DNA of 64,000 nt from Paracoccus sp. PAMC 22219 (lineage in GTDB: Bacteria; Pseudomonadota; Alphaproteobacteria; Rhodobacterales; Rhodobacteraceae). Numbering within the stretch: position 1 is the stretch's first letter; each line of letters opens with the position of its first letter. A program made the translations under genes and the position numbers. The notes beneath the pieces were generated by a model. It searched no databases. It was not told where the DNA came from and saw only the letters and a list, made by a program, of their open reading frames with translations. Positions 56,255-64,000 of the stretch are shown piece by piece. Where the stretch lies: contig NZ_BBPH01000021.1 in NCBI RefSeq assembly GCF_000787695.1, positions 1-64,000 of the forward strand. The letters are read 5' to 3'.

Positions 56255-57675
56255 TGATCCGGGTCACGCTGCCGCGGTTCGGACGCTTTGACGCCTGGCG
56301 CGCGGCGGCCCGCGATCTGGCCAGCGCGCGCGTCGCGATGGAGGACGTGACCTGGGCTGACCCCGACACGCCTCCCGATCTGTTCGGCGCCGACCCGGCC
56401 CCGCCGCCGCGCAATCATCCGGTGGTCGCCACGCAGGAGTTCCTGCAGCTGGCCCGCCAAGTCGCCAGCCATTCCGACCCGGAACGCTGGTCGCTGCTGT
56501 ACGGCGCGCTGATGCGGGCACAGGACGACCGGCGCTTTCTGTCGAACCCGGCCGATCCGATGCTGGACCGCCTGTCGCGGATGGCGAAATCGGTGCGCCG
56601 CGACATCCACAAGATGCACGCCTTTGTCCGGTTTCACGAACTGCCGTCCGACGGGCCGCGCCGGGCCTTTGGTGCCTGGTTCGAACCCGAACACCCCATC
56701 CTGGAGGCCGGGACGCCTTTCTTCGCCAAGCGCTTCGCCGACATGGACTGGCTGATCGCGACGCCCGAAGGCACCGCCCGGTTCGACGGCGATGCCATCG
56801 CCTATGACGATCCGGCGCCGCGCCCCGATCTGCCCGACGATGCCAGCCACGGGCTGTGGCAGACCTATTTCGCCAACATCTTCAACCCGGCGCGCATCAA
56901 GACCAATGCGATGCGGTCGGAAATGCCCAAGAAATACTGGAAGAACCTGCCCGAGACCCGCCTGATCCCCGATATGCTGGCCGATGCGCCGCGCCGGGTT
57001 CAGGCCATGCGCGACGCGGGCGCGTCCGATGCGCCGGCCTTTGCGCCCAAGATCACCGCCCGCTTGCGCCAGCAGCCCGACGACAGCATTCCCGACACGC
57101 TGGCGCAGGCCGCGTCTCAGGCCGCCCGCTGCACCCGGTGTGAGCTGTGTCATGCGGCGACCCAGACCGTCTGGGGGCAGGGCGATCCCGCCGCCCGCCT
57201 GATGCTGGTCGGAGAGGCGCCGGGCGATCAGGAGGATCTGGCCGGCCTGCCCTTTGTCGGCCCCGCGGGCCAGTTGCTGCACCGCACCATGGCCGAGGCG
57301 GGTCTGGCCCCCGACCGGGCTTGGCTGACCAACGCGGTCAAGCATTTCCGCTTTACCGCGCGCGGCAAGCGACGCCTGCACCAGACGCCCGACCGCGACC
57401 ATGTGGACCAATGCCGCTGGTGGCTGGACCTGGAACGCCGGATGGTCGCGCCGCGTCTGACCGTGGCCTTGGGGGCGACGGCGGCTTTCGCGCTGACCGG
57501 CAACCGCAAGCCGCTGACCCCGCGGCGCGGCCTGGTCGAGCCTGCGCGCGACGGCGGCCCCGTCCTGATCACTTGGCACCCCAGTCTGATCCTGCGCCTG
57601 CCACCCGATCGCGCCCCCGCGGCGCTGTCAGAGCTGCGCGCCGATCTGGCGCAGGCCGTGCAGATGGTCGCCTGA
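56254..57675 (+). CDS. udgX: UdgX-family uracil-DNA binding protein with N-terminal DUF4130-like domain
   Basis: 473 residues. Residues 1-250 form the DNA-metabolism domain usually found beside this radical SAM family. Residues 285-473 are a family 4-like uracil-DNA glycosylase domain: Cys cluster CTRCELC (293-299), motif A GEAPGDQEDLAG (320-331), LPFVGPAGQLLHR, and TWHPSLILRLP near the end. The loop KRRLH at 372-376 is the UdgX signature; its His (376) is the residue that in Mycobacterium UdgX forms a covalent bond with the sugar at uracil sites. The ATG overlaps the radical SAM stop (TGATG), so the two are coupled. Confidence 0.92.
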   Translation: MIRVTLPRFGRFDAWRAAARDLASARVAMEDVTWADPDTPPDLFGADPAPPPRNHPVVATQEFLQLARQVASHSDPERWSLLYGALMRAQDDRRFLSNPADPMLDRLSRMAKSVRRDIHKMHAFVRFHELPSDGPRRAFGAWFEPEHPILEAGTPFFAKRFADMDWLIATPEGTARFDGDAIAYDDPAPRPDLPDDASHGLWQTYFANIFNPARIKTNAMRSEMPKKYWKNLPETRLIPDMLADAPRRVQAMRDAGASDAPAFAPKITARLRQQPDDSIPDTLAQAASQAARCTRCELCHAATQTVWGQGDPAARLMLVGEAPGDQEDLAGLPFVGPAGQLLHRTMAEAGLAPDRAWLTNAVKHFRFTARGKRRLHQTPDRDHVDQCRWWLDLERRMVAPRLTVALGATAAFALTGNRKPLTPRRGLVEPARDGGPVLITWHPSLILRLPPDRAPAALSELRADLAQAVQMVA

Positions 57676-57679
57676 AGCG

Positions 57680-58591
57680 TCAGCCGAAGACCGACCAGCC
57701 CGTGAACTCGGCCAGTTTTTCGGCGGCCAGCGTGCCCATCTGGGAATTGCCCCAGCCATCCAGCCCCGGCGACCAGATCGCGATGGAGGCCTTGCCCGGC
57801 GCGATGACCAGCAGCCCGCCGCCCACGCCCGATTTCGCGGGCATGCCCACGCGGAACGCGAAATTGCCCGACCCGTCATACTGGCCGCAGGTCATCATCA
57901 GCGCATTGATCCGCCGCTGTTTCACCGGGGCCAGCAGGGACGGCGCACAGTCCAGCCCGGCGATCACCCGACCTGCGCGGGCCAGCTGAATGCAGGACAT
58001 CTCGATCGCGCATTGGTGGACATAGGTGCCGATGACATGGTCCGGCGGATTGCGCAGGTTGCCAAAGCTGCGCAGGTAATGCGCCAGGGCGGCGTTGCGG
58101 TATCCGGTGCGGGCCTCGGACCGGGCGACGGCCTTGTCGATGTGGATGTCGTCATCCTCGGCCGCCGCGCGCACGAAGCCCAGGATCTCGGCCAAGGTCA
58201 GCTGGGGGCTGCGGCCGCGCAGCAGCTCGTCGGTGACGACGATGGCGCCCGCGTTGATGAAGGGGTTGCGGGGGCGGCCCTTTTCCTGCTCCAGCAGCAG
58301 GATCGAATCGAACCGGTCGCCCGACGGCTCGCGCCCCACGCGCAACCAAAGCTGTTCGCCGATCCGGCCCAGCACGCAGGCCAAGGCAAAGACCTTACTG
58401 ACCGACTGGATCGAAAACCCCTGGTCGGCCTGTCCCGCCCTCAGCACCTGCCCGTCGGCCAGCGCCACCGCGATGCCGAACTGATCCGGCGCGACGCCGC
58501 CCAGTTCCGGGATGTAATCCGCGACCTTGCCCCAATCGGCGGCCTTGCGGATGTCGCGGTCCAGATCCTGCAGAAAGCGGTCAAGTGTCAT
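57680..58591 (-). CDS. glsA: Glutaminase A
   Basis: 303 residues. It hydrolyses glutamine to glutamate and ammonia. The serine beta-lactamase-like SxxK motif is S63-V-S-K66 (SIQSVSKVF); the [15 protein letters not shown] motif follows, then the conserved Tyr region [18 protein letters not shown] and [31 protein letters not shown]. The ATG at 58591 was chosen since the family begins a few residues before this motif. It is convergent with the UdgX gene with only 4 bases between the stops. Confidence 0.95.
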   Translation of the reverse strand: MTLDRFLQDLDRDIRKAADWGKVADYIPELGGVAPDQFGIAVALADGQVLRAGQADQGFSIQSVSKVFALACVLGRIGEQLWLRVGREPSGDRFDSILLLEQEKGRPRNPFINAGAIVVTDELLRGRSPQLTLAEILGFVRAAAEDDDIHIDKAVARSEARTGYRNAALAHYLRSFGNLRNPPDHVIGTYVHQCAIEMSCIQLARAGRVIAGLDCAPSLLAPVKQRRINALMMTCGQYDGSGNFAFRVGMPAKSGVGGGLLVIAPGKASIAIWSPGLDGWGNSQMGTLAAEKLAEFTGWSVFG

Positions 58592-58646
58592 GGCGTCCCC
58601 CGGTGCTGCGCGCAGCCTATGGCGCGAAACGGCGTGCCGGGGAAGG

Positions 58647-59870
58647 TTAAAGCGCCTGACCCGCCAGCATCCGCGGCATCGGCGACACGGCCAGCCCCGC
58701 CGCCTGCCGCATGAAGCCCCGCCGCAGCCCGGGCAGCGCATCGACCGCGCCCATGCCCGCACCGCGCAGCCCGGCCACCGCCGGGTTGTCGGTCGCGAAC
58801 AGCCGGTTCACCCCGTCCATGCCCAAGGCCAGTGTTGTAGCATCGGGCCTGCGCCAGGCCTGATACCGCTCCAGCACCAGCGGGCTGCCGAAATCCTCGC
58901 CGCGGCGGGCGGCGTCGACCAGCACCTCGGCCAGAGCGGCCACGTCGCGCAGACCCAGGTTCAGGCCCTGACCCGCGATCGGATGCACCCCATGCGCCGC
59001 GTCCCCAACCAGCGCCACACGCGGGGCGGCATAGTCGCGCGCCAGCGACAGCGACAGCGGATAGCTGAACCGCGGCCCGGCCAGTGACAGTGCGCCCAGG
59101 AAATCGCCAAAGCGCGGGCGCAGGACCGTCAGGAAGTCGTCGTCGTCCAGCGCGGCGATGGCTGCGGCATTCGTGGCGGTTTCCGACCAGACGATGTTGC
59201 TGCGGTTGCCGGGCAAAGGCAGGATCGCCAGCGGCCCGGTCGCCATGAAATACTGATGCGCGATGCCGTGATGCGGCAGCGCGTGGTCGATGGCCGCGAC
59301 CAGCGCGGTCTGGCCATAGTCCCATCCCTGCCGCTTGATGCCCGCACGCGTGGCCACGCCCGACCCGCGCCCGTCCGCGCCGACCAGCAGGCGTGCGGTC
59401 AGGCGCTGTCCATCGGACAGGATCGCGGTGACATTCGCCGGTCCGACCTCCTGTCCGGTCACGGACAGGCCGGGCAGGGTGGTCACCGCCCCCGCCATCG
59501 CGTCGACCAGAGCTGCGTGCAGGAAGCGGTCCTCCAGCATGTGGCCGACGGGGCCCTCGCCCAGTTCGGCACTGTCGAAATGCAGGAAGAAATGGCCCGC
59601 GCCCTCTCCGGGTTGGCCTTGGGACGCCTTGATCTGGTGGATGGGCTGGGCATCGGCGGCCAGCCGGTCCCACAGGCCAAGCGCCCGCAGCACCCGGACC
59701 GAGGCGATGGCCAGCGAATAGGCCCGCCCGTCGAACCCCGCGCCCGCCCGTGCCCGCGCGGGCTGCGGGTCGACCACGGCCACGCGCAGACCCACCTGCG
59801 CCAGGGCCAGCGCCAGCGTCGGGCCGTTCAGCCCGCCCCCGGCAATCACGATGTCGAAATCCTGTGTCAT
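58647..59870 (-). CDS. FAD-dependent UbiH/COQ6-type monooxygenase (ubiquinone biosynthesis hydroxylase)
   Basis: 407 residues. FAD-binding motif [20 protein letters not shown], the second FAD/NAD motif [20 protein letters not shown] and third [30 protein letters not shown] define the UbiH/UbiF/VisC/COQ6 family. Members hydroxylate the ubiquinone ring. Which position (UbiH, UbiF, UbiI or UbiL) cannot be settled from sequence inspection alone, so I give no symbol. The ATG at 59870 gives the conserved [13 protein letters not shown]. It is followed on the same strand, 55 bases on, by glsA; the SDR gene lies 49 bases upstream. Confidence 0.92.
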   Translation of the reverse strand: MTQDFDIVIAGGGLNGPTLALALAQVGLRVAVVDPQPARARAGAGFDGRAYSLAIASVRVLRALGLWDRLAADAQPIHQIKASQGQPGEGAGHFFLHFDSAELGEGPVGHMLEDRFLHAALVDAMAGAVTTLPGLSVTGQEVGPANVTAILSDGQRLTARLLVGADGRGSGVATRAGIKRQGWDYGQTALVAAIDHALPHHGIAHQYFMATGPLAILPLPGNRSNIVWSETATNAAAIAALDDDDFLTVLRPRFGDFLGALSLAGPRFSYPLSLSLARDYAAPRVALVGDAAHGVHPIAGQGLNLGLRDVAALAEVLVDAARRGEDFGSPLVLERYQAWRRPDATTLALGMDGVNRLFATDNPAVAGLRGAGMGAVDALPGLRRGFMRQAAGLAVSPMPRMLAGQAL

Positions 59871-59919
59871 GCCCAGCAGAATGCACGGGCCGGGGGCAAA
59901 GGCAATGCGGCGCGCAGCC

Positions 59920-60770
59920 TCACGCGCCCTGCGCCAGCAGCGCGGCCAGCCCGCTGCGATAGTCAGGATAGCGTAGCGTGACGCCAAGGTCGCGCTTGAT
60001 GCGATCGTTCCGCACCCGCTTGCTGTCGCCATAGAACGACCGCGCCATGGGGGTCATGTCGGCCTGATCGAAGGGCACGGCGGGCGGCAGCGGCAGGCCC
60101 AGCAGGGTCGCGGCATGCGCGATCACGTCCTGGGGCGGGGCCGGGTCGTCGTCGCAGACGTTGTAGATGCCGATCGGCGCGGGCGCGTCGATGGAGGCCA
60201 TCAGGACCTGGGCGATATCCTCGACATGGATGCGCGAAAAGACCTGGCCGGGCTTGATGATGCGGCGCGCGGTGCCGTCGCGGACCTTCTGGAACGGGCC
60301 GCGGCCGGGACCATAGATCCCGGCCAGCCGAAAGATGTGCAGCGGCAGGTCATGGGTGCGGGCCAGGTCCTGCCAGTCGGCCTCGGCGGCGATGCGGGCC
60401 TGGCCGCGCACGCCCGATCCGTCCAGAACCGAATCCTCGTCGACCCAGCCTCCGTCGCGGTCGCCATAGACACCGGTGGTGGACAGATAGCCCAGCCAAC
60501 GGGGGCGGGCGCGGGCCAGATCGTCCCGGAACGCTGTCAGCACGGGGTCGCCGTCCCGGCCGGCGCGGCGCTGACCAGGATCGCGTCGGCTTGGGGGATG
60601 GCTGTACGCAACGCGTCCTCGGACCCCGGCCACAACAAGGGCTCCGCCCCCGCGGCTGCGACGCGGTCGGGGTCGTCGCGCGTGGTACCGGTGACCTGCC
60701 AGCCGCGGGCGGTCAGCAGGGGTGTCAGAAAGCCGGCGCTGTAGCCGTGACCGAAAACGAGCATCTTCAT
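59920..60770 (-). CDS. SDR-family NAD(P)-binding protein (atypical extended type; frameshifted as read)
   Basis: 283 residues after repair. MKMLVFGHGYSAGFLTPLL is the Rossmann start; DAILVSAAPAG is joined to DGDPVLTAFRDDLA by one G missing at 60554-60556. YLSTTGVYGDRDGGWVDEDS, FRLAGIYGPGRGPFQKVRDG, FSRIHVEDIAQVLMASI and IYNVCDDDPAPPQDVI are typical of extended/atypical SDRs related to YeeZ. The YxxxK pair of catalytic SDRs is not evident, which fits an atypical, perhaps regulatory, member. No substrate is suggested. Confidence 0.82.
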
Positions 60771-60864
60771 GACGGCACCGTAACGGCGCGCGCGCGGCTG
60801 CGCCAGACGCTTGCCTGCCGCCCGCGCCGCTGGCAGGGTCGGCGCAACAAGAAGGACAGATCCG

Positions 60865-62349
60865 ATGACGACAGACGCCCGCTTTCTGCCGGTCCAGACC
60901 CCCGACGCCGCGGCACCCCGCGATTTCACCGATGCTGCCGCCGCCGTGGCCCATCTGCGTGCGCTGTACGACCAGGCGACCGGCTTTCTGCTGGGCCATT
61001 TCACCGCCATCCTGGAAGGCGCGTCCCCCGTCGCGCGGTATCGCGCCTTCTACCCCGAGGTGCGGCTGATCGTCCCGACCCACGGCAAGATCGACAGCCG
61101 CCTGTCGTTCGGTCATGTCGTCGCACCCGGCGTCTATGCGGCGACGGTGACGCGTCCGGACCTGTTTCAGCACTACCTGACCGAACAGCTGGGCCTGCTG
61201 ATCAAGAATCACGAGGTACCGGTCAGCATCGGCCTGTCGGACACGCCGATGCCGGTGCATTTCGCGGTCGCCGCCCAAAGCGACCTGGCCGTCCCGCAGG
61301 AGGGCGTGCTGGATTTCAGCCTGCGCGACGTCTTCGACGTGCCGGACCTGAACACCATGAACGATGACATCGTGAACGGCGTCGCGGGCGCATTGCCCGA
61401 CGGCAGCCAGCATCTGGCAGCCTTTACCGCGCAGCGGGTCGATTATTCGCTGGCGCGCCTGGCCCATTACACCGCCACCGCGCCCGAGCATTTCCAGAAC
61501 TTCGTGCTGTTCACCAACTATCAGTTCTATGTCGACGAGTTCGAGGCCTTTGCCCGCCGCGTCCTGTCGGACCCGGACAGCGGCTATACCGCCTTTGTCG
61601 CGCCCGGAAACCAGCAGATCACCGACGGGCACGACACCATCGTGCCGCTGTCCAAGCTGCCGCAGATGCCGACCTATCACCTGAAGCGCGCCAACGGGCA
61701 GGGGATCACGCTGGTCAATATCGGCGTGGGCCCGTCCAACGCCAAGACCGCGACCGACCACATCGCCGTGCTGCGCCCGCATGTCTGGCTGATGGTCGGC
61801 CATTGCGCGGGCCTCAGGAACAGTCAGTCGCTGGGCGATTTCGTCCTGGCCCATGCATACCTGCGCGAGGATCACGTCCTGGACGACGACCTGCCCGTCT
61901 GGGTGCCCATCCCGGCCCTGGCCGAGGTCCAGGTCGCCCTGCAGGAGGCCGTGGCCGAGGTCACGCAGCTGGACGGGTACGAGCTGAAGCGCATCATGCG
62001 CACCGGCACCGTCGCCACCATCGACAACCGCAACTGGGAGCTGCGCGACCAGTCCGGACCGGTCCACCGCCTGTCGCTGTCGCGCGCGGTGGCGCTGGAC
62101 ATGGAAAGCGCCACGATCGCCGCGAACGGGTTCCGGTTCCGGGTCCCCTACGGCACGCTGCTGTGCGTCAGCGACAAGCCGCTGCACGGAGAGCTGAAGC
62201 TGCCGGGGATGGCCACCGACTTCTATCGCACGCAGGTCGCCAACCACCTGCTGATCGGCATCCGCGCGATGGAGAAGCTGCGCGACATGCCCCTGGAACG
62301 CATCCATTCGCGCAAGCTGCGGTCCTTCAGCGAGACGGCGTTCCTGTAG
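60865..62349 (+). CDS. amn: AMP nucleosidase
   Basis: 494 residues. It splits AMP into adenine and ribose 5-phosphate and so regulates the adenylate pool. The N-terminal AMP-nucleosidase regulatory domain (ALYDQATGFLLGHFTAILEG, YRAFYPEVRLIVPTHGKIDS) precedes a PNP/UDP-phosphorylase-like catalytic domain (LVNIGVGPSNAKTATDHIAV, WLMVGHCAGLRNSQSLGDFV, SRAVALDMESATIAANGFRF). The length matches the E. coli protein. The ATG at 60865 follows AGAAGGAC. No hint of regulation is seen locally. Confidence 0.96.
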   Translation: MTTDARFLPVQTPDAAAPRDFTDAAAAVAHLRALYDQATGFLLGHFTAILEGASPVARYRAFYPEVRLIVPTHGKIDSRLSFGHVVAPGVYAATVTRPDLFQHYLTEQLGLLIKNHEVPVSIGLSDTPMPVHFAVAAQSDLAVPQEGVLDFSLRDVFDVPDLNTMNDDIVNGVAGALPDGSQHLAAFTAQRVDYSLARLAHYTATAPEHFQNFVLFTNYQFYVDEFEAFARRVLSDPDSGYTAFVAPGNQQITDGHDTIVPLSKLPQMPTYHLKRANGQGITLVNIGVGPSNAKTATDHIAVLRPHVWLMVGHCAGLRNSQSLGDFVLAHAYLREDHVLDDDLPVWVPIPALAEVQVALQEAVAEVTQLDGYELKRIMRTGTVATIDNRNWELRDQSGPVHRLSLSRAVALDMESATIAANGFRFRVPYGTLLCVSDKPLHGELKLPGMATDFYRTQVANHLLIGIRAMEKLRDMPLERIHSRKLRSFSETAFL

Positions 62350-62496
62350 CGCGGCGACAAAACAGCAGCAAACGCGGGTTTTCGCGCGTCGGGCGAAAAA
62401 GGCTTGATCTGCCCGTCAAAACCGTGTGTAGCAGGCGATATGCCGCAAAAGGCGCAATTTGTGGGCCCGGTGCAACAGGGCAAGAGGAGACGGACC

Positions 62497-62796
62497 ATGG
62501 CTACGGCTGCTGCAAAACCGATGACCAAGACCCAACTGGTGGCGACGATCGCCGAGGAAATGGGCTCGGACAAGAAATCCGCTTCGGCCGCTCTGGACGC
62601 GATCGTGGCGATCGTGACCCGCGAAGTCGCCGGCGGCGGCGCGGTGACCCTGCCGGGCATCGGCAAGATCGCTTGCCGTGCACGCCCCGAGCGTCAGGTC
62701 CGCAACCCGCAGACCCAGGAAATGATGACCAAGCCCGCCGACAAGCAGGTCAAGGTCACCATCGCGAAGGCCCTGAAGGACAGCGTCAACAGCTGA
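62497..62796 (+). CDS. hup: HU-family DNA-binding protein
   Basis: 99 residues. Small nucleoid-associated protein. KPMTKTQLVATIAEEMG begins the N-terminal helical part, then ALDAIVAIVTREVAGGGAVT and the beta-arm GIGKIACRARPERQVRNPQT with MTKPADKQVKVTIAKALKDS. The family Pro that intercalates into DNA lies in ERQVRNPQT. The ATG at 62497 is preceded by AAGAGGAGA. It is followed by a strong terminator. Alphaproteobacterial variants with an extended N-terminus exist, but this one is standard. Confidence 0.95.
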   Translation: MATAAAKPMTKTQLVATIAEEMGSDKKSASAALDAIVAIVTREVAGGGAVTLPGIGKIACRARPERQVRNPQTQEMMTKPADKQVKVTIAKALKDSVNS

Positions 62797-62821
62797 TCCG
62801 CAGAACCTGCGATGACGGATC

Positions 62822-62855
62822 GGGGTCGTGCCATCGGGCACGGCCCCTTTTCTTT
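62822..62855 (+). terminator. Intrinsic terminator of hup
   Basis: GGGGTCGTGCC (62822-62832) pairs with GGCACGGCCCC (62837-62847), with one G-T wobble, and is followed by TTTTCTTT (62848-62855). It is a classical rho-independent terminator 26 bases after the stop. Confidence 0.9.
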
Positions 62856-62920
62856 ATGGCTTCACCCCGCGGCGGCGCTCTGTTAGCCGTTTTGCATCAC
62901 CTGCAAGAAAGGCCTGGTCC

Positions 62921-63811
62921 ATGGATCTCCGCGCGTTGCTGATGGGTCTGGCCTTCGCGGTGATGTGGGCATCGGCCTTCACCTCGACCCGGATGATCGT
63001 GACCGAGGCGCCGCCGCTGATGGCGCTGGCGCTGCGCTTTGCGCTGTCGGGCGTGATCGGCGTGCTGATCGCGCTGGCCATCGGGCAGACCTGGCGCACC
63101 CTGACGCGGGTGCAATGGCGCGCGGTGCTGATCCTGGGCCTGTGCCAGAACGCGCTGTACCTGGGCCTGAACTGGACCGCGATGCAGTGGATCGAGGCCG
63201 GGCTGGCATCGATCATCGCCGCGACCATGCCGTTGCTGGTGGCCTTTTTGGGCTGGACCCTGATGGGCGAACGCCTGCGCCCGATGGGCGTGGCGGGGCT
63301 GGTTCTGGGCGTCGCGGGCGTGGCGATCATCATGGGCGCGCGGCTGCAGGGCGGCAGCGACCTGACCGGGATCGTCATGTGCTTTGTCGCGGCGCTGGCG
63401 CTGGCCGTGGCCACGCTGACGGTGCGGGGCGCCAGTTCGGGCGGCAACGTCATGATGATCGTGGGCCTGCAGATGCTGGTCGGTGCCGTCACCCTGGGCC
63501 TGATCGCGCCGTGGTTCGAGACCTGGGACGTCACCTATACCCCGCGCCTGGTCGTGGCGTTCCTTTATACGGTGATCGTGCCGGGGCTGGTCGCGACCTG
63601 GGTGTGGTTCATGCTGGTCGGCCGCATCGGCGCGGTTCGGGCGGCGACGTTCCACTTCCTGACGCCCTTCTTCGGCGTGGCCACCGCCGCCCTGTTCCTG
63701 GGAGAGGCCTTGGGCGCGGGCGACGTGATCGGCGTCGCGGTCATCATGGCCGGCATCCTGGCGGTGCAGCTGTCTAAGGCGCCCCCGGTCAAGCGTCCGC
63801 CACCAAGCTGA
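62921..63811 (+). CDS. EamA/DMT-family transporter
   Basis: 296 residues with ten predicted membrane helices in two EamA repeats. First repeat MGLAFAVMWASAFTSTRMIV through WIEAGLASIIAATMPLLVAFLGWTLMGERL; second repeat LTGIVMCFVAALALAVATLTV through AATFHFLTPFFGVATAALFLGEAL, each ending with the family-typical GE. Substrates in this family are metabolites such as amino acids, so none can be named here. The start at ATG 62921 is chosen for the first helix; it stands alone after the hup terminator. Confidence 0.9.
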   Translation: MDLRALLMGLAFAVMWASAFTSTRMIVTEAPPLMALALRFALSGVIGVLIALAIGQTWRTLTRVQWRAVLILGLCQNALYLGLNWTAMQWIEAGLASIIAATMPLLVAFLGWTLMGERLRPMGVAGLVLGVAGVAIIMGARLQGGSDLTGIVMCFVAALALAVATLTVRGASSGGNVMMIVGLQMLVGAVTLGLIAPWFETWDVTYTPRLVVAFLYTVIVPGLVATWVWFMLVGRIGAVRAATFHFLTPFFGVATAALFLGEALGAGDVIGVAVIMAGILAVQLSKAPPVKRPPPS

Positions 63812-63870
63812 CGGACCCCTGCGGCCATCGGCGGCGTTGAACCCGCGTGAACCCTTGTCATGATGGTGCC

Positions 63871-64000
63871 ATGCGTCCCGACCAGATCCTGCACCCGACC
63901 GAGGCCGGGCTGTACTGCCCCCCCGGCGATTTCTACATCGACCCGGTCCGTCCGGTGCCCCGCGCGATGATCACCCACGGCCATGGCGACCACGCCCGGT
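63871..64000 (+). CDS. Ligase-associated DNA exonuclease, metallo-beta-lactamase fold, partial
   Basis: The gene starts at ATG 63871 and runs off the right edge after 43 codons. The peptide reads MRPDQILHPTEAGLYCPPGD and then FYIDPVRPVPRAMITHGHGDHAR, with the metal-binding HxHxDH motif (HGHGDH). This N-terminus matches the exonuclease that accompanies an ATP-dependent DNA ligase and a DEXH helicase in a DNA damage response cluster of many bacteria. Those partners would be expected immediately to the right of the window. Confidence 0.85.
   Translation, partial: MRPDQILHPTEAGLYCPPGDFYIDPVRPVPRAMITHGHGDHAR

Noticed and set aside
60771-62307. Long minus-strand open frame opposite amn continuing into the SDR gene
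   Set aside because: Only its last part (59920-60553) is the real SDR frame after the missing base; the rest mirrors the amn gene.

Overview
The window looks like chromosomal DNA of a GC-rich alphaproteobacterium of the Rhodobacterales, most likely Paracoccus or a close relative. Four things point there: the PhyR-NepR-EcfG stress module; an origin region with aroE/coaE/dnaQ on one side and hemJ/rho/mnmE/mnmG/rsmG/parA/parB on the other; a Gfa/class III alcohol dehydrogenase/S-formylglutathione hydrolase formaldehyde pathway; and a XoxF methanol dehydrogenase followed by a cytochrome c553i-like protein with an Ala/Pro-rich linker, an arrangement known from Paracoccus denitrificans. No tRNA, rRNA, CRISPR, insertion sequence or integrase was seen.

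Layout. 0-4.9 kb: partial PqiA-like protein, then the general stress response locus (kinase, ecfG, nepR on minus; phyR divergent) and a BrkB-family membrane protein. 4.9-7.1 kb: dnaQ, coaE, aroE on minus. 7.1-7.56 kb: a gene-free stretch with a DnaA-box cluster and an AT-rich tract, read here as the replication origin. 7.57-14.8 kb: hemJ, rho, mnmE, mnmG, rsmG, parA, parB on plus, with two perfect parS sites. 14.9-18.1 kb: minus-strand operon rph-rdgB-ridA-like-hemW-DUF454. 18.15-19.7 kb: hrcA-grpE.

19.8-34.9 kb is a methylotrophy block. Gfa, class III alcohol dehydrogenase and FghA take formaldehyde to formate, with an orphan ClpP-like protease and an acetyltransferase between them. XoxF (with the Asp-Tyr-Asp lanthanide signature), XoxG and XoxJ oxidise methanol. 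Next come a CRADCW rhodanese-like protein, beta-propellers, SRPBCC and DUF3280 proteins, and an ABC transporter of the type associated with PQQ-dependent alcohol dehydrogenases, resembling lanthanide-uptake (lut) clusters. A secreted protein with nine consecutive acidic residues sits inside the transporter operon.

34.9-52.2 kb is a surface polysaccharide locus: rmlC-B-D-A for dTDP-rhamnose, glf for UDP-galactofuranose, four glycosyltransferase-type proteins, two sulfotransferase-like proteins and an AlgX/AlgJ-like O-acetylation protein. No Wzx, Wzy or polysaccharide ABC exporter is in view.

52.2-64 kb holds an acid phosphatase, an MFS transporter, lolA, a radical SAM/UdgX DNA repair pair, glutaminase, a UbiH-type monooxygenase, an SDR protein, AMP nucleosidase, HU, an EamA transporter and the start of a ligase-associated DNA exonuclease.

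A caveat for every reader: twelve genes, including mnmE, clpP and ecfG, carry frame breaks. Thirteen of the fourteen breaks are repaired by adding one G or C, mostly at a short G/C run. This looks like sequencing or assembly error, so I annotate those genes as intact CDS with a noted frameshift rather than as pseudogenes.
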